DNA of 57,705 nucleotides. It comes from CAZJYI01 sp964550025. GTDB taxonomy: Bacteria > Verrucomicrobiota > Kiritimatiellia > UBA8416 > CAYOBW01. The stretch is taken from NCBI GenBank assembly GCA_964550025.1, contig CAZJYI010000066.1:1-57705 (forward strand), in the 5' to 3' direction. The position numbers were made by a program, and so were the translations under genes. How positions within the stretch are numbered: position 1 is the stretch's first letter; the number at the start of each line of letters is the position of its first letter. Below the pieces are notes generated by a model, which did not search any database, was not told the origin of the DNA, and saw only the letters and a list, made by a program, of their open reading frames with translations. Shown in pieces: positions 50,801 through 57,705 of this stretch.

Positions 50801-53800
50801 GCTGTTGTCGAGACTCGTGGACGCCGTGTTGGCGTTTCCGGCGGCATCGTGGGCCACTCCCGGCGGGACCCTGACAATAACCGTACCGTCGCCCGTCATG
50901 CCGCGTACGGCTACTTCGTAGGTCGTGCCGCTACCCGTCACCACGGCCCTCTTGTTCCCGGGGGCGCTGCCCTCGATCGCCACGTCCCCCGTCCCGAAAT
51001 CGGCCACCTCTTCACTGAACAACACCGTGAAGAGGACGGGGGCGTCCCCGGTCGGATCCGCCTGGGAAGCCGCCTGTTCCACCGTGACCGTCGGGGGCGT
51101 ATCATCATAGGTCACCGTATTGTCAAAGCTGCTGGACGCCGTGTTGGGTGTGCCCACCGCATCGTGCGCCACACCTGCCGCAATCCGCGCCATGACCGTG
51201 CCGCTACCGGTCATCCCACTCACCGCCACGTCGTAGGTCGTACCGCTTCCCGTCACCACGGCCGTCTTGCTGCCGGGTGCGGTACCCTCGACTGTCACGT
51301 CCCCAGTAGCGAAATCGGCGACCGGTTCGTTGAACACCACCGTGAACAGGATCGGGGATACGCCCGTCGGGTCCGCCTGGCCCACGGCCTGTTCTATCGT
51401 AACCGAGAGCGCGGTTACATCGTAGGTTACCGTGTTGTCAAAGCTGGTCGATGCCGTGTTGGGGTTGCCCGATGCGTCGTGCGCCACGCCTGCCGCGATC
51501 CGCGCAATGACCGTACCGCTGGCGGTCATCCCGCTCACCGCTACGTCGTAGATCGTGCCGCTGCCCGTCACCACCGCCGTCTTGGCGCCCGGCGCGGTTC
51601 CCTCGATAATCACGTCCCCCGTCGCGAAATCGGTCACCGGCTTGCTGAACAGCACCGTGAAGTGAATCGGGCCGACTCCCGTCGGGTCGGCCTGGAGGGC
51701 CGCCTGCTCGATCGTGACGGCCAGCGGCGTCACGTCGTAGGTCACGGTGTTATCGAGACTCGTGGACGCCGTGTTCGGGTTGCCGGACGCGTCGTGCGCC
51801 ACGCCGGCCGCAACCGTCGCGATGACCGTACCGCTCCCGGTCATGCCGCTCACCGACACGTCGTAAGTCGTCCCGCCACCCGTCACGACGGCCGTCATGT
51901 TGCCGGCAGCCGTCCCCTCGATCGTCACATCCCCCGTCGCGAAATCGGCTACCGGTTCGCTGAACAACACCCTGAACCGGATCGGCGAAACACCTGTCGG
52001 GTCCGCCTGCCCGGGTGCCTGCTCAATCGTGACGGTTGGCGACAGCACATCGTAGGTCACCGTGTTGTCAAGACTCGTGGATGCCGCGTTCGGGTTCCCC
52101 GTTGCATCGTGTGCCACGCCCGGCGCAACCCTCGCGATGACCGTGCCGCTTCCGGTCATGCCGCTCACCGCCACGTCGTAGGTTGTCCCGCCGCCCGTCA
52201 CCACGGCTGTGATGCTCCCGGGCGCCGTGCCGTCGATCGTCACGTCTCCCGTTGCGAAGTCGGTTACCGGTTCGTTGAACACCACGGTGAAATGGATGGG
52301 AGAAGCGCTCGTCGGGTCCGCCTGCGCCGCCGCCTGCTCCACCGTGACCATTAAGGGTGTAACATCGTACGTCACCGTGTTGTCGAGGCTGGTGGATGCC
52401 ATATTGGGGTTGCCCGCCGCATCGTGTGCGACACCCGCCGCGACCCTCGCTATGACCGTACCACTGCCGGTCATGCCGCTCACCGCCACCTCATAGGTCG
52501 TCCCGCCGCCCGTCACTACGGCCGCAATGGTCCCGGGCGCGGTGCCCTCAATCGTCACGTCCCCCGTCGCAAAGTCGGTCACCGGTTCGTTGAACTCGAC
52601 GGTGAACAGGATTGGAGAACTGCTTGTCGGGTCCGCCTGCGCCGCCGCCTGTTCCACCGTGACCGCCAAGGGCGTCGCATCGTAGGTCACCATGTTGTCA
52701 AGACTGCTCGACGCGGCGTTGGGGCTGCCCAGGACATCGTGTGCGACACCGGCCGCAACCCGCGCGATCACCGTGCCGCTGCCGGTCATGCCGCTCACCG
52801 CCACGTCGTAGGTCGTCCCGCTGCCCGTTACCACCGCCGCCTTGTTGCCGGGCGCGCTGCCTTCGACCGTCACGTCCCCGGTCGTGAAATCGGCAACCGG
52901 TTCGCTGAACAGCACGGTGAAACGGATGGGAGACCCGCTCGTCGGATCCGCCTGCGTCGCCGCCTGCTCGATCGTAACCGTCAGGGGCGTCGTATCGTAG
53001 GTCACGGTGTTGTCGAGGCTGGTGGATGCCATGTTGGGCGAACCCAGCGCGTCGTGCGCCACACCGGCATCGATCCGAGCAATGACCGTGCCGCTGCCGG
53101 TCATGCCGCTCACCGCCACGTCGTAGGTCGTCCCGCTGCCCGTCACAACGGCCGTCTTGTTACCCGGCGCGCTACCCTCGATCGTCACGTCCCCCGTAGC
53201 AAAGTCGGCAACCGGTTCACTGAACACCACCGTAAAGTGGATCGGGGAGCTCCCGGTCGGGTCGACCTGCGTCGCCGCCTGGTCAATCGTGACCGTCAGG
53301 GCCGTCGTGTCGTAGGTCACCGTATTGTCAAGACCCACCGACTCCGCGTTGGGATTGCCGGCGGAGTCGTGCGCGACACCCGCGGCAACCCGCACAATCA
53401 CCGTACCGCTGCCGCTCATCCCGCTCACTGCCACATTGTAGGTCGTGCCGCTTCCCGTCACCACGGCCGTCTTGTTGCCGGGGGCACTCCCCTCAATGGT
53501 CACGTCACCCGTCACGAAGTCACTCACCGGCTCACTGAACACCACCGTGAAACGAATCGGCGAACTGCTCGTCGGATCCGCCTGTCCGGCCGCCTGCGAG
53601 ATCGTGACGGTTGGGGGTACGGCATCGTACGTCACCGAGTTGTCAAGGCTCGTGGATGCGGCATTCGCGTTCCCCGCCGAGTCGTGAGCGACCCCCGCCG
53701 CAATCCGGGCAATCACTGTACCGCTGCCCGTCATCCCGCTCACCGCCACGTCATAGGCCGACCCGCTACCCGTCACGACGGCCGTCTTCATGCCCGGCGC

Positions 53801-56281
53801 GCTGCCCTCGATTGTCACGTCCCCGGTTGTGAAGTCGTCAACCGGTTCACTGAACACGACCGTGAACCGGATCGGTGAGCCGCCCGTCGGGTCAGCCTGA
53901 ACGGCCGCCCGCTCGATCGTGACGGTTGGGGATGCGATGTCGTAGGTGACGGTATTGTCGAGGCTGGTCGACGCCGTGTTGGGGTTCCCCGATGCGTCGT
54001 GGGCCACACCGGCCGCGATACTCGCCGTCACCGTGCCGCTGCCCGTCATGCCGCTCACGGCCACGTCGTAGGTCGTACCGCTGCCCGTCACCACCGCCGT
54101 CACGCTGCCCGGCGCCCCGCCCCCGACCGTCACGTCTCCCGTCGCAAAATCGCTCACCGGTACGCTGAACACCACCGTGAAGTGGATGGGAGACCCGCTC
54201 GTCGGGTCCGCCTGTGCGGCCGCCTGCTCGATAGTGACCGTGAGGGGCACGACTTCATACGTTACCGTGTTGTCGAGGCTGGTGGACGGTGAGTTGGGCG
54301 TCCCGGACGCACTGTGCGCCACGCCCGACGCGATGCGGGCGATGACCGTGCCGTTGCCCGTCATCCCGCTCACCGCCACGTCGTAGGTTGTGCCGCTGCC
54401 CGTCACCACGGCCGTCTTGCTGCCGGGCGCCGTACCTTCGACCGTCACGTCCCCCGTTGCGAAGTCGGTCACCGGCTCACTGAACACCACCGTGAAACGA
54501 ATCGGCGAGTTGCCCGTCGGGTCCGCCTGCCCAGCCGCCTGGTCGATCGTAACCGTCAAGTCGGTTATGTCCAGACTGTTGATGCTCCCGAGAGCATCGG
54601 CGCGCCCGTGGCCCGATGCATTGTCATACCCCGGTGCCCCCACGTCGTGGGCACCCGCCGTGAGGGCGTCCCGTATCTGCGAAGGCGACGCGCCCGGTTC
54701 CTTGTCCAACAGGAGCGCGCAGACGGCAGCCATGTGGGGCGCTGCCGCCGAAGTGCCAAAGAACGGATCGGGGAAACCGCCCGAGCCCGTGACCCGGACC
54801 CCGTCGATCCCGGTGATGAAAGGCGTCTGGCGAACCTCGGGAGTCGGGTGGGCAATTGTTGAAGGGCCGCGGGAACTGTAGTCCTCGATGGTGTCAGCGC
54901 CCGGATCGGCGGCGTCAATGGCCGCGCAGGTAATGACGCCGGGAATGGTCCTGTGCCCATATATGCTGTCGGCCGTCGTGGCGTTTGCGTCTGAGGCATC
55001 GGCATACCACGCAAGCACCTCGAGCGTACGGTCGACACCCGCGTGGCGTTGTATCGCCACAAAAACGTTGGTCTCCACACCGGACGTGTTCGCAAAGATG
55101 GCCATCTCCCAAGGATCGTCATCCCCGTCCTGCGGCAACTCGCTCGAGGCGATAGCAGCGCCCGAGCCATTCCGGATGAACAAGTCATAGTCATTGCCGG
55201 CCGTCCCCCAGCGGTCGTCCCACTGGAGGAAGAAGTAGGCTGTCGTGCCGGCCGCAACGGTGAACTGCAACGTTTGCTGGGTGCCGCCACCGCGATTGAA
55301 ATCGTGCCAGTTGCCCGCGCTGTTGTCGAACATGCCCTGGTAGTGGCTCCGGGCCTCGTTGCCGGCCGCCGTGCAAAAGACCCGGCCACTCGAGTGCACC
55401 GCGTTTCTGGCGGCGTTGGCAATCGGGTCATCCTCGAAGAAGCGCTGTGAGCTGAAGGCCAGGTCATCGCAGATCACGTGGCAGTTCGCCGCCATCCAGT
55501 TGATCAGGCTCACCATTTCCAGGTCCGTGCGGGGACCGCCGAAGTACAGGGTCGCCCCCGGTGCCAGGTCGTGGACGATCTCCATCATGGCCGTGCCTTC
55601 GTCCCCGCTCCCGCGAATGGTCGGATGCATGTTGATACCGGACGGAAGGTCCCCCGAAGCGACCGCGGCCCCGCGGCTGTCCGCCCCGTCCGAAATGATA
55701 CCGACGCGTATGCCCGTCCCGTCATAGGGTCCGGGAAAAGGAAGAGCCCTCACGTCATCCGCGTTGAGAAGCGCATCGCCCTCGGACTGCACACTGCCCG
55801 AGCTCTTGTAGGCGTAGCCGGGCAACTTCAAGCGGACAACGAACCCGAGGTCCGACAGTTGCTGGATCCGGTCGTAGGCCACCCATCCCTGGACAGTGTT
55901 GAGCTCGCCCACGACCAGTTCAATCCGCAGTCCGCGTGCACGCAGCTCGGCAAGCCTCTCGTCCGACACTTCGGCCAGGACCGCATGGATCTGGACCTTT
56001 CCCTCCCTGTTAATCTGCGCCAGCTTCGGCTGTGTCAGGTCATCGAGAGCCAGCCCGGCACGATCGCCCGCCTTGAGCCCGCGGGCCGCCGCCCGCGTGG
56101 CGGCCACGTCGGTAACGTGCAGCAGAAACCGATCGAGAGCGGCGTCGATCTTACGCGCGGGCTGTGGCTTTGCCGGCCGAGCTCCCGGGCCGGTCTCCGC
56201 ACCCAGCCCTCGCTGAGCCTGCGCGAATGACAAAACCACGGCAAACGTGGGGAGAAGGATCACGTGAGAGATTCGCTTCAT
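47843..56281 (-). CDS. Giant secreted subtilase-like / Ig-repeat / NHL protein
   Basis: A 2,812-residue exported protein (MKRISHVILLPTFAVVLSF leader). After a pro-region, an S8 subtilisin-like domain (about 170-560) shows VGIISDGAD (Asp 198), DEGTAMMEIVHDLAPGA (Glu 228 where subtilisins have the catalytic His), TAAGNEA (oxyanion Asn) and FFGTSAAAPHMAA (Ser 511). A beta-rich PPC-like insert lies between the last two. Sixteen 105-residue bacterial Ig-like repeats follow, then one diverged Ig-like domain and an NHL propeller (GSFDKPRGVAVDRWGYLYVSD and similar). The C-terminal module ends HRFYRILVE. The start at 56281 is supported by GGAGGA eight bases upstream. It may be a surface protease or a glycan/protein-binding adhesin. 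Activity is uncertain because of the Glu. Confidence 0.87.
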   Translation of the reverse strand: MKRISHVILLPTFAVVLSFAQAQRGLGAETGPGARPAKPQPARKIDAALDRFLLHVTDVAATRAAARGLKAGDRAGLALDDLTQPKLAQINREGKVQIHAVLAEVSDERLAELRARGLRIELVVGELNTVQGWVAYDRIQQLSDLGFVVRLKLPGYAYKSSGSVQSEGDALLNADDVRALPFPGPYDGTGIRVGIISDGADSRGAAVASGDLPSGINMHPTIRGSGDEGTAMMEIVHDLAPGATLYFGGPRTDLEMVSLINWMAANCHVICDDLAFSSQRFFEDDPIANAARNAVHSSGRVFCTAAGNEARSHYQGMFDNSAGNWHDFNRGGGTQQTLQFTVAAGTTAYFFLQWDDRWGTAGNDYDLFIRNGSGAAIASSELPQDGDDDPWEMAIFANTSGVETNVFVAIQRHAGVDRTLEVLAWYADASDANATTADSIYGHRTIPGVITCAAIDAADPGADTIEDYSSRGPSTIAHPTPEVRQTPFITGIDGVRVTGSGGFPDPFFGTSAAAPHMAAVCALLLDKEPGASPSQIRDALTAGAHDVGAPGYDNASGHGRADALGSINSLDITDLTVTIDQAAGQADPTGNSPIRFTVVFSEPVTDFATGDVTVEGTAPGSKTAVVTGSGTTYDVAVSGMTGNGTVIARIASGVAHSASGTPNSPSTSLDNTVTYEVVPLTVTIEQAAAQADPTSGSPIHFTVVFSVPVSDFATGDVTVGGGAPGSVTAVVTGSGTTYDVAVSGMTGSGTVTASIAAGVAHDASGNPNTASTSLDNTVTYDIASPTVTIERAAVQADPTGGSPIRFTVVFSEPVDDFTTGDVTIEGSAPGMKTAVVTGSGSAYDVAVSGMTGSGTVIARIAAGVAHDSAGNANAASTSLDNSVTYDAVPPTVTISQAAGQADPTSSSPIRFTVVFSEPVSDFVTGDVTIEGSAPGNKTAVVTGSGTTYNVAVSGMSGSGTVIVRVAAGVAHDSAGNPNAESVGLDNTVTYDTTALTVTIDQAATQVDPTGSSPIHFTVVFSEPVADFATGDVTIEGSAPGNKTAVVTGSGTTYDVAVSGMTGSGTVIARIDAGVAHDALGSPNMASTSLDNTVTYDTTPLTVTIEQAATQADPTSGSPIRFTVLFSEPVADFTTGDVTVEGSAPGNKAAVVTGSGTTYDVAVSGMTGSGTVIARVAAGVAHDVLGSPNAASSSLDNMVTYDATPLAVTVEQAAAQADPTSSSPILFTVEFNEPVTDFATGDVTIEGTAPGTIAAVVTGGGTTYEVAVSGMTGSGTVIARVAAGVAHDAAGNPNMASTSLDNTVTYDVTPLMVTVEQAAAQADPTSASPIHFTVVFNEPVTDFATGDVTIDGTAPGSITAVVTGGGTTYDVAVSGMTGSGTVIARVAPGVAHDATGNPNAASTSLDNTVTYDVLSPTVTIEQAPGQADPTGVSPIRFRVLFSEPVADFATGDVTIEGTAAGNMTAVVTGGGTTYDVSVSGMTGSGTVIATVAAGVAHDASGNPNTASTSLDNTVTYDVTPLAVTIEQAALQADPTGVGPIHFTVLFSKPVTDFATGDVIIEGTAPGAKTAVVTGSGTIYDVAVSGMTASGTVIARIAAGVAHDASGNPNTASTSFDNTVTYDVTALSVTIEQAVGQADPTGVSPILFTVVFNEPVADFATGDVTVEGTAPGSKTAVVTGSGTTYDVAVSGMTGSGTVMARIAAGVAHDAVGTPNTASSSFDNTVTYDDTPPTVTVEQAASQADPTGDAPVLFTVLFSEEVADFGTGDVAIEGSAPGNKRAVVTGSGTTYEVAVRGMTGDGTVIVRVPPGVAHDAAGNANTASTSLDNSVTYDVTPLTVTIEQATGQADPATASPILFTVRFSEAVSDFATGDVTIEGTAPGSLSAVVTGSGTTYDVAVSGMTGSGTVIARIAAGAAHDVAGMPNAASTSRDSTVTYDATALTVTIEQAAGQADPTTASPVLFTVRFSEPVADFRTGDVTIEGSAPGNKRAVVTGSGTTYDVAVSGMTGSGTVIARISAGVAHDALGTPNAASTSLDNTVIYDVTPLTVTVEQAPGQADPTTVFPVHFTVRFSEPVSDFGSADVTVEGTAPGNMRAVVAGNGTTYDVAVSGMTGSGTVIARLAAGVAHDVLGTPNAASTSLDNMVLYDATPLTVSIEQAAGQADPTGVSPIHFTVEFSEAVADFRTGDVTIEGTAPGSKTAVVTGSGTTYDVAVSGMTGSGTVIARIVAGVAHDAMGSPNFESASADNTVTYDAVVPGIVTITSTSVDGTYGPNADINVTLVFSEPVSLVGGDLAITLETGSVDRDVIIAPFGPTNTVAGVYTVQAGDVSPDLSVRGIALLGGTLRDWAGLDANLAVPAGQNLHDNKDIVVKTFYTITALAVGNGTIIPSGSVSVSHGGTANFLMQAGSGSHISAIRVNGGHVAGSPYSSSAFVSTNYVWQNITADGDIEVAFAPNSYRVLGTAGTGVGSFDKPRGVAVDRWGYLYVSDSGRHRIQRMDPATGDWVAWGSYGSGAGMFNQPLGLGVDAVGNLYVADGNNNRIQRRSAAGTWTVFGGHGTGVGRFSGPFDVAPDSLGNLYVADHYNNRVQKRLPSGEWVVFVSSGFENGYVRRPNAVAVDGDNNVVVADYIPTVSNGLSRLQKFDPGGSLIEVIVTSGESDGTLRLSLDLCLDAAGQMFVADTGADRIRWKSLTTWYTLLGSPPLSGPEGVTVDLTGDRLYVADTGNDRVLMVFLSTVADFSATYAIEPDGFRLSWPGEYQRLYRVQYKSNLQDRSAWLPLPGAASPIAGSDGVMSCIDTNAGGVPHRFYRILVE
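49520..54559 (-). repeat. Sixteen tandem 315-bp bacterial Ig-like repeats
   Basis: Units begin at 54559, 54244 and so on to 49834, exactly 315 bp apart without indels. The consensus start is TVTIEQAAxQADPTxxSPI, then FTVVFSEPVxDFATGDVT and SGTTYDVAVSGMTGSGTVIA. Copies vary at many third positions and at a few residues, so they are less homogeneous than the neighbouring 1,059-bp array. Confidence 0.93.
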
Positions 56282-56490
56282 AGGGTTTTCCTCCGAATCT
56301 TGAATTGTCCCGACGCGCTGTCGGCTAGTCAAGAGTCGAAGTGCCAAACCCTTGCGACAATGCGGCAAAACGCCCCCCGATAGACGATTGGATCGCGTTA
56401 TTTGACAAGGCGTTTTCACGATGATCGAGGCAGAATCGGTGACCGCCAAGGACGCGCAGAAGGGCTTTGCACCCGTCTTGCCGTGACCGC

Positions 56491-57372
56491 TCAAGGCGCG
56501 AGGTCGAAGGTGAGAAGCACGAAGCTCGTCGTCACCTGTAGCTCATCCAGTCTCGCCACGTCCGCCTTTGCATCACGCGTGGATCGCCAGAAAAGCGGCG
56601 TCATCTGAACCAGATCTCTCAGAAGCTCCCCGTCAAGGCACACCCTGTTTACGATGGGCTTCCTCTGTCGAAGCACAAAACGTGGCGCACAAAGCTCGAC
56701 TGTCGCATCAGCCTTGTCGCGGCAGTCCCCGTGGTCGGCCATCAACCGGGAACGGAGCTCAATGAGATGGTCAGGGCCGGGGACAACGATAACAAGAAAG
56801 CCGTCCGGTTTGAGAACACGAGCGAACTCCTCCACGTTGCGGGGGGCCAGCACGCTGAGTATCATGTTGAGGGATTCGCGTGCAAACGGAAGTCTGCGCA
56901 TGACGTTCGAGACTACCCAGCGAGGTCGCCTGTACCTGCGCGCAGCGAGGCGAACGGCTTCCTTGGATACGTCTACCCCAAAGAGCGAACCGGACACGAC
57001 CTTCTCCATGGCACCCAGGAAATGTCCTTCTCCACATCCTGCGTCCACGATGTCCACCCCGGCTGACGTGTCCCACTGAAGACTCAAATCGCGGGCCTCG
57101 CTCTGCAGCAGAGCCGCGAGTTGAGAAAACGCCCCGGCATCTAGAAACCGTCGCCGCGCACGGACCATATCAGCGCTGTCTCCGGGACGACTGGAGCGCC
57201 GGAGATTGCTGAGAAGCAAGTTCACGTAGCCTTCTCGGGCCAGGTCAAACGAGTGCTTCCGGGGGCACAAACAAGCATGGGCTCCCCATGATAGAGGACC
57301 GCCGCACACAGGGCAAATCAGCGGAGTGCCTTCATCGATTCCCGTTCGAGCAACCATCGTTCCTTCGCCCAT
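56491..57372 (-). CDS. rlmA: RlmA-like 23S rRNA (guanine-N1)-methyltransferase
   Basis: A 293-residue protein. The N-terminal zinc finger reads CPVCGGPL...CPRKHSFD (Cys20, Cys23, Cys36, His40). It is followed by the RlmA signature LAREGYVNLLLSN...SRPGDSADMVRARRRFLDAG. The SAM fold has VDIVDAGCGEGHFL, the acidic GVDVSKEAV and LSVLAPRNVEEFARVLKPDG. RlmA enzymes methylate G745 (gram-negative) or G748 of 23S rRNA, and the latter affects macrolide binding. Which position applies here is unclear. The start could be ATG 57372 or ATG 57357. It is transcribed on its own, ahead of the giant pair on the same strand. Confidence 0.85.
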   Translation of the reverse strand: MGEGTMVARTGIDEGTPLICPVCGGPLSWGAHACLCPRKHSFDLAREGYVNLLLSNLRRSSRPGDSADMVRARRRFLDAGAFSQLAALLQSEARDLSLQWDTSAGVDIVDAGCGEGHFLGAMEKVVSGSLFGVDVSKEAVRLAARRYRRPRWVVSNVMRRLPFARESLNMILSVLAPRNVEEFARVLKPDGFLVIVVPGPDHLIELRSRLMADHGDCRDKADATVELCAPRFVLRQRKPIVNRVCLDGELLRDLVQMTPLFWRSTRDAKADVARLDELQVTTSFVLLTFDLAP

Positions 57373-57705
57373 GCTCCGCTGCGTTCCCGGTTGTTATCCT
57401 TCCCGCCAATGCCGCCGTACTGTCGGAGCAGCCTTTCGTGTACCCCGCTGTCCAACACGAAAAGTCACTCCTATAGGCAGGGACTACGTAGTGACCCCCG
57501 ACCGAGCAATCTTGACCATTGCGAAACGGATGGCAAGTCAAGAAGCGCCCCGAATCTCACGGCTCACTCCCCACGGGCTCTTACACGTGCTCGTACACGC
57601 CGATCTCCCTGCTTCTTCCTTCTCTGGGGGACGCTCTTGCCGGTCTTCGCCTGGGGAATACGGTCCGGCTCGGGAGCGCACTGCGGATGATTGACGATTG
57701 GCGAT
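57373..57705. other. Right-end stretch with no supported gene
   Basis: It should contain the promoter of the RlmA-like gene. On the minus strand an open frame enters from the window edge and ends near 57570 in a very basic tail (KKQGDRRVRARVRARGE). It may be the C terminus of a gene beyond the window, but nothing in it is recognisable. Confidence 0.4.

Noticed and set aside
48539..53878. Plus-strand open frames of 1,271 and 484 codons opposite the Ig-like array
   Set aside because: Same reason. The minus frame has clear Ig-like repeats, whereas the plus frame gives Arg/His-rich low-complexity text.
57391..57690. Short plus-strand open frames at the right edge
   Set aside because: No ribosome site, domain or compositional signal. 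They overlap the likely promoter of the RlmA-like gene.

Overview
The window is GC-rich bacterial DNA, most likely from an anaerobic member of the PVC superphylum (Kiritimatiellota/Verrucomicrobiota or a close relative). This placement is inferred from gene content: a four-subunit pyruvate:ferredoxin oxidoreductase, two 'HzsA-related' PD40/cytochrome c proteins, Gfo/Idh/MocA oxidoreductases with a Tat leader, a formylglycine-enzyme remnant, a Minf_1886-type protein, DUF1844 and DUF2723 proteins, and very large secreted proteins built from LTD, LamG, Calx-beta, CARDB and bacterial Ig modules. No rRNA, tRNA, CRISPR array, transposase or phage gene was seen.

Layout. 0.1-3.2 kb: porGDAB operon on the minus strand. 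3.2-9.2 kb: an accessory stretch with a REP-like palindrome pair, a lipoprotein, three toxin-antitoxin traces (a PIN-domain remnant with a small partner, a DinJ/RelB-like antitoxin with MazF, and a MazE-like antitoxin with MazF) and the first multiheme HzsA-related protein. 9.4-9.7 kb: a broken formylglycine-generating-enzyme gene. 9.9-20.3 kb: a 3,471-residue secreted CotH/LTD/LamG/PA14 protein, apparently started at CTG. 20.3-26.1 kb: a methyltransferase, a Tat-exported Gfo/Idh/MocA protein, a serpin and a secreted squalene-cyclase-like alpha/alpha protein, separated by dense hairpin repeats. 26.1-30.0 kb: a lipoprotein or beta-barrel protein followed 11 bp later by the second HzsA-related protein. 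30.2-36.2 kb: housekeeping and membrane genes (HIT, Minf_1886, DUF1844, DUF2723-TPR, RsmE). 36.5-37.0 kb: a 5'-truncated Gfo/Idh/MocA gene. 37.0-56.3 kb: two adjacent giant secreted proteins on the minus strand. 56.5-57.4 kb: an RlmA-like methyltransferase.

The most striking content is the pair of giant genes. The downstream one holds nine copies of a 353-residue unit with an exact 1,059-bp period. Within each unit a carbohydrate-binding-like jelly roll appears to be inserted into a CARDB domain. The upstream one is a subtilisin-like protein carrying Glu at the usual catalytic His position. It is followed by sixteen exact-length 105-residue Ig-like repeats and an NHL propeller. Together with the 10.4-kb CotH protein, three genes fill about half of the window, and all three end in a similar aromatic-rich C-terminal module. 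I infer a cell-surface or extracellular adhesion and polymer-handling repertoire, supported by ferredoxin-based anaerobic carbon metabolism. The hairpin families and broken genes show that the gaps between genes have been actively remodelled.
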